From the NCBI GenBank assembly GCA_000231825.2, contig JH720329.1, positions 295,766-359,765 of the forward strand: 64,000 nucleotides of DNA. The letters are read 5' to 3'. The notes under the pieces are model-generated. The model had not been told where the DNA came from. It ran no database searches and saw only the letters and a list, made by a program, of their open reading frames with translations. Shown piece by piece: positions 1 to 10,819 of the stretch (position 1 is its first letter; each line of letters opens with the position of its first letter). A program made the translations under genes and the position numbers. This stretch comes from Tetrahymena elliotti 4EA (Eukaryota > Ciliophora > Oligohymenophorea > Hymenostomatida > Tetrahymenidae).

Positions 1-906
1 GAATCTAATCACTAATGAATATTCTAATTCATCTAAGAGTTATAAAATTTTAATAATTTTAAAGTCTTTTACATACACATTTCTTCATTCAAAAATCAGT
101 CAATATCTTCTTAAATAAAATTTGTACAAAAATTAAGAAACTTACAACTCTTTAAAAACTCTTCTTTAAATTTATAAGATATTAAATTACTCTTTGCAAA
201 ACCCCATCTTAAAAATAAACATTTTTTCTAATGAAGTCCCTTCTAAAATTATAGAATTTCAAAGAAAAAGGGAAGGCTTAATTAGAAAAATAATGGTTGA
301 TTTTAAAAAATTAAATAAATTTAAATTCCTTTTACTCAGAAATTCTTTCATATTTTATTCCTTTTCATAAAATGAGCATTTTTTAAAAATCATAAATCTA
401 AAAATATGTAATAACAAACAGTAAAAATTAAAATATCATATTTATAAACTAAGCAAGATAAAATAGAAATTATTTTATATTGGCAAAACATTGAGAGTAT
501 CTGTTTGATTTATCAAGTCTAAATTTTTAAAAAATCATAGTTCTGGTTTCTTAAATAATTAAGAAATAAAACTCTTCTTATTAAAATGTAATTTAATCTA
601 AATTGATAAAAATATTAATTTATTTTTACAATGGTAAGTCAGTAAGGTTAATTTATTTTAAAATATTAAACTTAAATCTAACAATTTTTATTATTAAACA
701 AATGAAATTACAGAATATACTATTAAAATGATAAATTAAATAATTACTTAAATTTTTAAGATTAAAATGATTTATGATCATTAGCTCTAATTATTCTTCT
801 TACAATATATAAGTAAGTTTTAAAGAAAAAATTATTAAACTAGTAATTGTTAGTTAATCAATTAGTTTATTAGAAATTAGTTTTAAAATATAACCCTTAA
901 ATTCTA
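1..906. other. AT-rich gap at left edge
   Basis: No coding segment, RNA gene or clear repeat could be recognised on either strand. The sequence is low-complexity A/T with scattered TGA. It borders the mannose-6-phosphate isomerase relic on its right. Confidence 0.6.
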
Positions 907-1014
907 AAAAACAGTAGTACCAATTAAATCTCCTAACTTTATGTTTATATTATCATCAATTATTACTAAGGAAGGACAGTTTACATGAGTACCCATCCAA
1001 AGCTCAGCATATGG
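907..1014 (-). pseudogene. Mannose-6-phosphate isomerase exon relic
   Basis: Read on the minus strand from 1014, this segment translates to PYAELWMGTH followed by VNCPSLVIIDD and INIKLGDLIG. The YAELWMGTH string with a following P-S and V-I-I-D is the hallmark of type I phosphomannose isomerase (mannose-6-phosphate to fructose-6-phosphate), where it lies in the N-terminal third. Nothing else of the enzyme is visible: upstream the frame runs back to a TGA near 1050 without the usual Y-D-W-G-K element, and downstream it drifts into low-complexity Q/N/L codons. An exon of an intron-rich gene whose other exons I failed to see is the alternative, but the roughly 400-residue body has no room before the channel gene. 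Identification of the fragment is strong; its pseudogene status is inferred. Confidence 0.65.
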
Positions 1015-1390
1015 TTAATTTAATAACAAAATTAAGCAAAATATATTATTTGCATAAGCCAACTCTTTAATAAATTAGCAATATGACTATCAAATTTATT
1101 CATTAAAAAATAGAAACTAATATTTTATTTTATTTAAAAATGTTGTTTCCTTTAAAAAATAAAAATTAATGCATTTAGTCTATTTAAGCAACATTAAATT
1201 ATTTTTCATGTAAGGTATATTTTATTATAAATGTTTAAATTGAATTGAATAGGTAAATAATATTTTTATCAAATTGTTTAACTTTAATTTATTTAATTCT
1301 TTAATACTTGAATTGAAGTTTTATAGCTGTTATTAAGCTTTATATATTTTTTACATTTAAGCAAATAAGTAGAAGTAAAGTAAAATAAAT
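1015..1390. other. AT-rich gap before the channel gene
   Basis: Apart from a weak open continuation of the minus-strand isomerase relic up to about 1050, only A/T-rich sequence is visible. It must contain the promoter and 5' UTR of the channel gene, but no element can be defined. Confidence 0.5.
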
Positions 1391-4300
1391 ATGATTAATA
1401 CAGAATAGTAGTTATTATAAATAGAAAATGATTCTTCTCTACTTGTAGGAGCTAATTTTAGATAAAAAAATATAAGCAGTTCTCATGTAGATTAAAAAGA
1501 TACCTATAATAGTACTGAGATAAATGAATCTTAGTACAGTATGCCAAACTTTGATACCTCATTTTAAAACAATAATCAATAGGCTTTTTAATCTTCTGAT
1601 AAATAATAAGGAATAATAATAAACATAATTAAACCCAGTCAGTAACAAAAGACAAGTTCTTCTAAATCATCCCACAATACTTCATCTTCATCATAATCTT
1701 CTTCTTCTTCTTGTACATCTTCTGAGTCTTCATCTGATTCAGAAAAATAAAAATAAGAAAATCAATAAATAAAAAACAATCTCTAAAATTTGAATCCACG
1801 TAATATAATTAATTTAAAAATTAAAATTAAAACGTTTCTTTTTAAGATTTATTAGCAAGCCATTCTATGTTAAGTCCCTCTAATTCTAAAAGGCATAGTT
1901 CTTTCATATCAAAAGAATATTAACTCTAAATATAAAATAATAGCATTTTGCTTAAGCAATCAATTAAATAAATTAAGTAGAAAATATTAAGTAAATCACT
2001 ATTTAGGGATAAAATACATTACAAACCTAATTTCTTGAAGAGAGTTGTTTTTATATTAAAATTTTATAGAAAAATGAAGCAAAATGTAATTTTTTATTAA
2101 ATTTGATGTGAAATTTAAATCTATCTTTAAAAAGGTTATTAAAAAGAGTCTGAAATATTTAAGTGAGAGATTTTTTTACTTAATTAATGATAAAGCTTCT
2201 TAAGTAAATGCAAAGTAGAACCAAAAAAATCAATATCTTAGAAAACTAGAAAACTTACAAAAGATTTTTTAAAAATTTTCTGTTCATACTTTTCGCCCAG
2301 AAAATACTTTTACAATAGTAGTTAAAATATTATAATTGACTGTAATTGTTTGTTACTGTTGGTGGCTACCTATTATAATGCTATTTTAAGATACAATTTA
2401 TGAGCTAGAAGTTTCAAATTATTCTAATATTTTCTCTTTCTTTGTATTCCTACTATATGTAATAGCTAGCTTAAATACTGCGATTTACTAGGAAGGTATG
2501 ATTGTGTATGATAAATTTATAATTTTTAAGCAATATGCTTAATTCTAGCTTCATATAGACTTGATAACTGCTATATTTCTTTTATGGACAGAAGATTCTC
2601 ACAAATTTTTACTTTTCTTACTCATTATATTAAGAGTTATTTAATTTTTTGTATTTCTTTCAACTCTAGATGCTAACTATCAAATTAAGTAAACAATTTC
2701 TTTCCATCAAATCTTAATATTTGTCTCAATAAATTTCTAAAATAAATACCCTTAAATTATGAATAAATATGAATTTTTAATAAACAATTTAAATAAAAAA
2801 TTATTATCTACCTTTCATTAGAGAGGATTTTTTATTTCTGATCTCCATAAAAACTAAGAATAACATTAAATAGATATTTTTTAACTTCCAATTAAGAATT
2901 TTAATTTAATCCATAAATTTAAAATTAGACAAAGATTTCCAAGTTTCAGATTAGCAAAGATGCTGGGAATTTTGTTACTTTCTGCGCACTTTTTTGCTTG
3001 TGGATTTATATGGATAGGTTTTAATTCAGACCAAAATTTTAATTGGATAGCTAAATAAAGCTTATAAGGATAAAGCTGGTTTGATATTTATATAAATGGA
3101 TTATATTTTTCAATAGTCACAATGTTGACTGTGGGATATGGTGATATATCTCCTATAAATTTAATTGAAAAAACCTATGTTATGATAATTATGCTCTTTA
3201 ATTGTGGATTATTTGGATATTATATTAATTCGATGAGTGAAATAATTAAAATAAGAGAACAAGAAAACATGGTTGTTGTGTAAAAATTTTTGTTTATTAT
3301 TTTAATATTAAAAAAGATAACATTTAAAATAAAGTAAATAACAGCTAGAAATTTTCAAATATTTGAAATTAAGAGGTGTTTCAAATCATATTTAAACTCA
3401 GGTAGCAAAACAACTTGAATATATTCACTACCAAGAAAGTTCATAAAAAGGTGAGCATCTCATTAGTAAGTTAGGAGAAAATTTGAGGAATGAGGTGAAA
3501 AAAGATATTTATCTCAAATATATTTAGAATCATGTAATCATGAAGAGAATATTTTCATAATAATTTTTGTTTAAGCTGAGTCTCCATATGAAAGAAATGA
3601 TGTAAATAAAAAATAAATTAAAAATTTTAACAATATTTTAATATTTCTTAAAGTCTTTATCCAAATTAGATTCTTCATAAAAAGGGAGAGTAAATATAAA
3701 GAATATACATGATCTTTAAAGGAGTTATTGAATATGTCTTTGAAGGAGAAAATGATTAGTAGATATCTAATTTTCAAGTAAATTTTTTTATAAAACAATA
3801 ATGAATAGATAAATTGTTAAAAAAGAATGGCTAAATAATATCTATTGAACGTTTCATAGCACAGTAGGATTATGAAGCAACATTGAAAAGTTAAAATATG
3901 TGTACATTAATTTATATAGATTTTAATGACTTTAAAAATCTGCTCTGCTAATTTCAATAAGATTTTGTAATTTTTTTAACATAAATAAATGATAGCGTTT
4001 ATTGATAATTAATAATAGGAAAAGTATTTCATGATAAAAGATTTAATTTAGTAAAAGCTAAATAATCCTTATTTTTCATATGAGTAGTGTTAGTCTTGTT
4101 AACTTTTTAGCCACACTCTATCATAATGTCCATCAGTAACATTTTAACCATAAAGAGATGTTGTTGTGAATAGGCATTCCTTTTGTATGGACCAAAAAAG
4201 GTAAGAAATCAAAAAGAAAAGATTCAAATAAAAAGTAACAAAAATATTTTATGATTTCTTGTAAAATAAATACTTAATATTTAAAAATAGATTTGCTGTA

Positions 4301-5451
4301 GATCTGAGCTTCATAAAATAAGAGTGATGTTTAAAAAATATAGACTAGATAATTTAGATGATAACTAAAAGAAAAATCTGAGTTCATATCAAGACCAAAA
4401 ATGGACAGAGAATATCCTTTTATGGAATGATAAAATATTTATGTAAAGACTTCCAATAAATGTTAAAGTAAAATGGAATCAAGATGAATAGGAAGATGAA
4501 TAATAGTAAGAGAAATCTTCTAGATTTGACTTATATGATTATTATGATTATGAAGATGAAGAAGAAGAGGAAGAAGATGATGATGAAAATGGAGAAAGTG
4601 AATATACTTCTCACATATCCTAAAGGGAAAAAAGTAGTTACTATGATCTAGAGAGTATTGCATGCAAAGATGAAGATTTAAAAAATACCTCAACTTCAAT
4701 AAAAAAATAGCGTTTAAATTCTATAAAGTTAAGAGAAAGTTAACAGCTCACTTAAGCTACTATTGAGGAGTTGTTTAGGTAAAGCACAAATAAAAAATTG
4801 CATGAAAAGGCAGGTGATGAAAAATAAAAAAGAGACTCTTAGAAAACAATTACTTTACCAAATTAGAGTAAAAAAAGAGAAAGTTTTACTGAAAAAAATA
4901 TGAGGTAATTATTTGATAATCTTTAGAAATGAATAAATATTTTTGTAAATAGGAGATTAAGCACTGAGAAAGCAAATTAATAACCAATAGATTTAAAAAA
5001 TAATTCAAATCTAGACATTCAAGGTTATAAATCAGATATAGAAAATAGATCGTTATTTTAGATTTCACCTCGATCATAAATTTTTAATGACCCTTAAAAT
5101 TAAATTAAAAACTTGTTAAATTATATATCATCCTTTTAGAAAGGTGTTCTAGATATGATGAATAAATAGACCTAGTCAGCAACCAATCTAAGTGCTTATC
5201 ATAGAAGGAATAAGAAGAAAAAGAATTTTAACAAGCTAAACAGTACAGTCTTAAACAATTAAGATTTTGAAATTTCACTTAATAACTTTGAAAGATTTAA
5301 AGAGTATAGATTGTATTTCCCAGAATACAACTTAAATGTTGTTATGGAACAAATTAAGAAAAAATACAATTAATTCATGAAGAAATGGGTTGAAGAATTA
5401 CCAAAATCTCATTTTCATCAAAGAAGATCAATATTTAAGAAATTTAACTGA
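1391..5451 (+). CDS. Potassium channel with cyclic-nucleotide-binding domain and zinc knuckle
   Basis: Six-helix potassium channel of the CNG/HCN/EAG superfamily, much expanded in ciliates. Eight exons fit with consistent phases: 1391-1990, 2135-3279, 3317-3601, 3654-3777, 3826-3966, 4019-4200, 4302-4904 and 4953-5451, giving 1192 residues. A serine-rich N-terminus precedes the membrane region. The selectivity filter TVGYGD is at residues 532-537, after a pore helix, and S6 follows. A C-linker helix leads to a cyclic-nucleotide-binding fold (IYMIFKGVIEYVFEGEND). The phosphate-binding cassette lacks the usual FGE and Arg, so nucleotide binding is doubtful. Residues 789-802 form C-x2-C-x4-H-x4-C, a zinc knuckle, followed by a long acidic tail (E/D run near 4555) and a C-terminal block typical of ciliate channels. 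The S4-like helix near 2610-2680 has few basic residues. The start is the first ATG of the open frame. Exons 1-2 are less certain than the rest. Confidence 0.9.
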
Positions 5452-6147
5452 TAACTATTTTATGTTTTAAAATTAATCAATTCATAATAAAGATATAAAT
5501 TCAAAATTATAATTGATAAAAACATTTATTATTTTTAAATATTATGTTAAATACCAAAAAAAGAAAGAAAAAAATTTTCCTATTTGAAAAAATAACCTTT
5601 CCAAAAAAAATAAACCAATAATTGAAATTACAACTGTTATATATATAGCCTGAAGCTCTTAGGATTCATATTATATATATAATACCTAAAAAATATGACA
5701 TTCTAAATAAATTAACCATAAAATAAATACCTGTATAATTTTCACAAATATATTTTTTTTAATAATTTAATTGATCATTTTAATATTAAATTTGATCAAT
5801 TTGATTAATAATAAATAACTTAATTCAAAATTAATAAATTGAATTATTTTATCAAATTCAATTTAATATCTATCAATTTTAATCTTTAGATTTGAAATAA
5901 TTAAACTAATTTCTCAACAAACTAAAAAAATTTCATCATTTAAAATTTTTGAAATTAAATAAAAAATAGAAAAAACTAAAAGAGTATTCGAAAGAAAAAT
6001 AGTAAAAAATAAAATAAAATGTAGGAATTTCAGGAAAGATTTCAAAAAATTTCAATTTAATAAAAAAATATCAATAATATGTTTATTATTTGCAATAACA
6101 TGTAATATGTATGACATTTATTATATAAATTGAAGAAGTGATGTCCT
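5452..6147. other. Intergenic gap between convergent genes
   Basis: AT-rich sequence between two converging genes. It holds a short dispersed repeat at 5640-5695 (listed separately) and otherwise only A/T runs. Confidence 0.6.
5640..5695 (-). repeat. Short dispersed repeat, copy 1
   Basis: Read on the minus strand, an alternating TA tract leads into TATGAATCCTAAGA and then a CTTCAGGC segment and more TA. A nearly identical block occurs on the plus strand at 34786-34852. Both copies lie just downstream of a gene. Confidence 0.4.
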
Positions 6148-8916
6148 TCAAACTTCTTTTAATAACACTCTGTAGTAAATAATATTTTCTTTAGCATATT
6201 GTGCTTCTACAGCAAAGAAATGTTCTTTTCCTTTTGGACTTTTAACATAATTTGGATTAACTCTGCATTAGAATATTAAATTATACTTTTTACCACAAAA
6301 TTCAATAGGCTTACAGTAATTTTCTGCTGTATCATTTTGTTTTGCTTTATAGCTAGATAAAGTAGCTAGGTCAGACAAATATGTATTAGCATTTTATCCA
6401 GCTTTTATGGATTTTTAAGTTATTCTACAAGTAAAGTTCTTATTTCCATAATAATTTTTTACACCTGGTTAAATATAAGTTTCTGTTATACCTTAATATC
6501 CTTATAGACCTGTTCCATGATAAAGAACAATCCAAGCATTATTTCCTTTTGTAAGCCATTCTTTGTTACTTATTTAATGCTTTTAAATATCTATGCCAAA
6601 GCCTAAATAATTAATAGGAAAATAATAAACTTTTCGTTATTTTTTCTACCCAACAATGGATAATGAGCCTCTAGAAGTTTAAATTTTTAAATGTGCTTCA
6701 TCCCAAAAATAATTATGTTGAGGATCAAAGAATGTATCTTTAATTACGCTATTAGAGAGCAGAGATTTGAGTGCTAAAGTTAAATTTCTAAATACATCTG
6801 ACAACTTTGTTTTAATAAAATCTAAGTAAGCATTTACTTATTCTTTAATTTAGTAATTTATTTTGATAGAACCTTTTCTTATATTCATGATATGAATACT
6901 TTTTTCTGGTACTTAATAAATTTAAGAAGCAGCGCTTATAAATGTTTAGATAAATTCATTCATATTGTTTTAACTTGACATTACTCTCTCATAAGAAAAT
7001 TCATCTGAATCTGGAATTGTCAATTCATAGTATTTTGCTTAATTAGCTTAACTTTTCAATAATGAAAGCGCTTAATAAAAGTTTTCAATATCTTCTTAGC
7101 TGTCTTGACTATCACATAATTAAACTTAATGCCCTTCATTTCTCAAATAAGTAAACAAAACACCTTTCAAAATCAATTGTTAATCCTCTAGTTTTTATGC
7201 TTGGATAAGCTTACTTTAATCAAGAGATTTTACTTTTTGCTAAATTTCATTAATTATTCTAGTAGTATTTTCCTCGAGTAAATTTTATTTTTAAGCATCT
7301 TAATTATTTTGTTTATCAAAGAAGAAGTAATCATAAGTGAAGCTGATATCTTCTTATTCTATATTATTTACATGAGGATTCAATAATTCACAGTGTCTTT
7401 TAATTTTATCTTCAAGTTATTTCTTTGTTATTCTTTATTTGTAAGATTAGCCATCTTATTTGTATTCTTCTGGTTATTGTTAGTTTTGGATAAAAATGTA
7501 CGATTCCACATGGCTTTTCCTTTTATAAATAAATAAAGTAAGCAAATAATTTGATTTAAAAAACTAATTTACCCATAATCTAATTCAACTTGTTCACCTT
7601 AAAATGTAATGCTTTGTAAAATTTCATTTCTAAAGAATTAATTCTTTATTTTTTTGTATTCTTCAACTTCTGCCTCTAATTCTAAAAAGTTATCTAAATT
7701 AGCATCTATGACGCTTTGTAAAGGTTTTATATTTTTTATTTCTTCAATACAAAATTGTTGTATGTAATGATAAATCCAAGAATTATTACTAAGTTTCAAA
7801 TTTTTAAAAACGTTTTCAAATTAATCTTTTATAATACCACTTAAGAAGGTCAAATTTTATATGAAATATTAAGGTGACTCAAAAACACATAAAATTTTTC
7901 CTAATGAAAATATGTCAGTCTATTGATTAAAATTTTAATTGATGTTTGATTTTTAATTTGTTAAATGAAACTTACTTATTTTGAAAAAAATAAATCATCA
8001 TTATTTTCTTCAATCCTTCGGATATTATCTGGAGACAAGAAAAAAATTGATCCAATAAACTTGTTGATAAAAAGAGTTTAAATAATTTAAGCTTTCTTTT
8101 AAGAATTAAGATTAATTTACATCTCCTCTATCTTTTATGATAATATTTTAATTTTACTCAAGCTAGGTGGTTGAAGGAGAGATAGCTTTTTTACAAAATT
8201 AATTAATAATCTTAAGTATTCAAATTAATTGGTGAGAAAAGACTATAAATAATTAAATTTTTTCTAGAAATCTTTTTTTTACCTAATTTACAAATTAATT
8301 GACGACCTTGGATTTTAATTAGAATATTAGTTGGACTGATATCACAATGGACAATATTTAGGCTATGAAGATAATTAACTGAATAAATCAATTATCTGGT
8401 AATCCATTGCTTATTTTCTTCATCTAATGAATATTTTTAATCTTGAATCATTTCTTTGAGATTATCTTTTCAAATTTATTAAATTAGTAAATAAATACTA
8501 ATCTAAATGTTAAAAAAAATACATTCATATAATTCAAATTCTAAAATAGCATACTCATTAGATCCTACTTTAATTGTATAACTATCATATAGCTCAAGAA
8601 TAAAAGGTATTTTTATCTTCTTCCAAAGAGGAATATATTTCATATTTATTTCATCAATTTGAAATATTTACAGAGAAATATCTTTGCCATCTTTGTTTTT
8701 AGCTCTATAAAAGAATTCCAAAAATTCAAATGATTTTAAGTCAGTTAGTCTTAACTGACCATATTTTTTAGATTTGTGAATGTTTTATAGAATTTCTTCT
8801 AGATTTTTCTTATCCTAAATACTCAAAAGATCCATTTACTTTTTCAAGCTTTCCTTTCCTACCTGATGTAGAGATTCTAAGCTTTTTTCAATATTTTCTT
8901 CTTTTTGACTTAACAT
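6148..8916 (-). CDS. Pseudokinase fused to PARP-like H-G-T domain
   Basis: Six exons with matching phases (8916-8523, 8465-8283, 8185-8121, 8059-7976, 7919-7573, 7519-6148) encode 814 residues. The N-terminal third is a protein kinase fold: hinge, HCDISPTN catalytic loop (Asp and Asn kept, Arg replaced by Cys), an APE-like LSPD and the F-helix TDIFSLG. The ATP-binding lysine strand (ISLQIF) has no Lys and no DFG could be found, so it looks like a pseudokinase. A Q-rich linker follows, then a short element GSIKINYQI. The C-terminal about 200 residues contain VLYHGTG (His692), NTYLSD and the strand YNLIFQCRVNP. This pattern resembles the H and Y positions of the PARP/ADP-ribosyltransferase fold and occurs in ciliate and other protist proteins. 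The enzymatic role is inference; the gene structure is strong. Confidence 0.85.
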
Positions 8917-9551
8917 AAATTTATAATCACTTCTTTCTTAAATCTTAGATAAATAACTAATTAATATTATTATTTAAACATTATATTATTTGAATTTGAT
9001 TTTGAGGACAAGAAATATCTTAATCTTCCAAACATAGTATTTATTTATTTATTTAATTTGATATTGAGGAGAATAACTATCTTAAATTAATATTTCTCTT
9101 TTTTTTTCCTCTTAAATTTAAAAAATAAAATCCGATTAAATTTATTCGATTTATTGAAATTGTATTTTTTTTCATTAAGTGACTTGGCTGATTGGATAAA
9201 AAGTGTATGTTTTTCTAATTTAAAAATTTGTGGTTGAATCATTTTAAAAGTTTCTATCACTCTTTGTGAAATCCAGGATATTTTTAGTATTTTATATTTA
9301 CTTAAAAGTCATCTAATGAATGTGCTTGACTAACAAATATGTTCCCAATCTTTTGTTATATGATAGAAGCTTAGCATAGTTTATTTATTTCACAAAGGTT
9401 CATTAATAGCAATTTAAAAAATGCTATTAAAAAATAAGCAGGGTATTAAATTAAAATTTTCCAATATATTAGTATAAGATCTGGAGATTCAACTTTCAAT
9501 AATGTAGTATACAATTATATAAATTTAAATTCATTATTAAGTCATCTTTAC
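8917..9551. other. Gap with a TIR-like pair
   Basis: AT-rich gap between the pseudokinase start and the hAT relic. The only structured feature is the inverted-repeat pair at 9262-9397. No coding segment could be identified. Confidence 0.5.
9262..9397. repeat. 136-bp segment bounded by 11-bp perfect inverted repeats
   Basis: CTTTGTGAAAT at 9262-9272 is matched exactly by its reverse complement at 9387-9397. Outside the perfect 11 bases both arms continue imperfectly toward a CTAT. Such terminal inverted repeats with a non-coding core fit a MITE or the end of the adjacent hAT element. The core has no coding sense. In an AT-rich genome an 11-base match that includes five G/C pairs is unlikely by chance at this spacing, but no target-site duplication was established. 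Confidence 0.4.
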
Positions 9552-10050
9552 TCAATCATTTTTAATCAGATTTCTCTTTTTTTAAATAAGATTTCCAGCT
9601 AAGGAAAAGGTCCTTTTAATCTCATGATTTCCAGATGGAATAGATAAAATTATTTTTGTAAGTTTTGATAAATTAGGTAGATTATATTCATTCAGTTTAC
9701 AAAATTCTAAGGTGGTTTTATGATACGAGTCTCTAATTTTTTGTAAACATCAATAGATCTATTCTTTCTATTTATTATGGAAAATAGTATTTTATATTTT
9801 ATTATTATGTGGCTTTCGATTAATTGATTTCAGGTTCATTTTTTTTCTTCTCTCATTATGATATTTTTCAAAATGGTCTTTTAAGTTTGAAGGAGTACTA
9901 TGATAAACACTAACTTTTACTAGACTATTAGTGGCTCCAATTTCTAAATTCTCTATTAAATAAAATTTCCATTCATCTTAGGATGAATACCATTTACATT
10001 CTTTTTTTCTTAGTGAAATTTTATAAATTTTTAATAGCAACAAAAATCAC
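9552..10050 (-). mobile_element. Degenerate hAT transposase relic
   Basis: Two hAT hallmarks lie on the minus strand in different frames. The first (about 10040-9740) is a BED-finger-like segment containing YHSTPSNLKDHFEKYH, the S-N-L-x-x-H-x4-H end of a BED zinc finger, although the Cys pair is not intact. The second (about 9720-9552) reads LEFCKLNEYNLPNLSKL then SIPSGNHEIKRTFSLAGN, which matches the C-terminal hAT dimerisation domain (P-x-L-x-x-L-x-x-x-x-L-S-I-P with E/K-R-x-F-S). It ends in TGA. The whole DDE core between the two is missing, leaving roughly 40 residues, and the frames do not join. It is therefore a dead internal-deletion derivative. Family assignment is confident; the exact borders are not. 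Confidence 0.75.
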
Positions 10051-10819
10051 CCCAATTTCTGCATTTCAGTTACATCAATCACTTGGCAAATAAAACTAAT
10101 ATTCTAAAAAAACTTATTGCTAAAAAATAATAAATTTTAAAATTAACTTAAATTTTAGATCTGTTATTAAAAAATTCTAAAAAAAGTGGTGTACCAATAT
10201 AATAATTTTGAATCACATACTTCAATAACTTATTTATTTTTTTTAATTTTCATTTTTGCTAATTCTTAAGTTAAAATCAATTAAACTCATTTTCAAAAAA
10301 TAAAATTTCAAATTTTTTAATCATAAAAAAAATACAATTTTAAAAAAGTTGTATGCCAACCTTAACACTATTAGATGATAAATAAAAAAGTCAACTTTTT
10401 TATTTTTTTTTCATGCTCTAATATTAAAGTTTATGTAACTATAATTTTATTAGAAATAAAAAATAATTTACTTTTGCTATTTTTTTGCATGGAAGGCCTA
10501 CTTTCTAATTAAACCCTTACTTTTTATTTTACTAATATTAATTTTCTATTAAGAGAAGATATAAAAAAAAGTTGAAGATAAAATTGTAAGAGCAAAAATC
10601 TCTAATAAAAGTATAGAAATCGTAATAGAAATAACTTTCATTTTGGAATAATTTTATTTTTAAAGAGTTTATTTTTTAATTTTATTTAGATTAACCTTTT
10701 AAAATAAAATTGAAAAAGAGATTTTTTAAAAATATACAAACAAGTAAAATCAAATTGGAATTAGAATTATTTTTTAATTTAATATAGAACACTAATAATT
10801 TGTATTAATTAATTGCAAC
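10051..10819. other. AT-rich gap
   Basis: No coding segment, repeat or RNA gene could be recognised. The sequence consists of A/T homopolymer runs between the hAT relic and the 3' end of the next minus-strand gene. Confidence 0.6.

Noticed and set aside
1391..5451. Dense in-frame TAA/TAG as signs of a pseudogene
   Set aside because: The same holds for every gene here, including conserved enzymes where TAA/TAG replaces an invariant Gln. They are sense codons; only TGA was counted as a stop.
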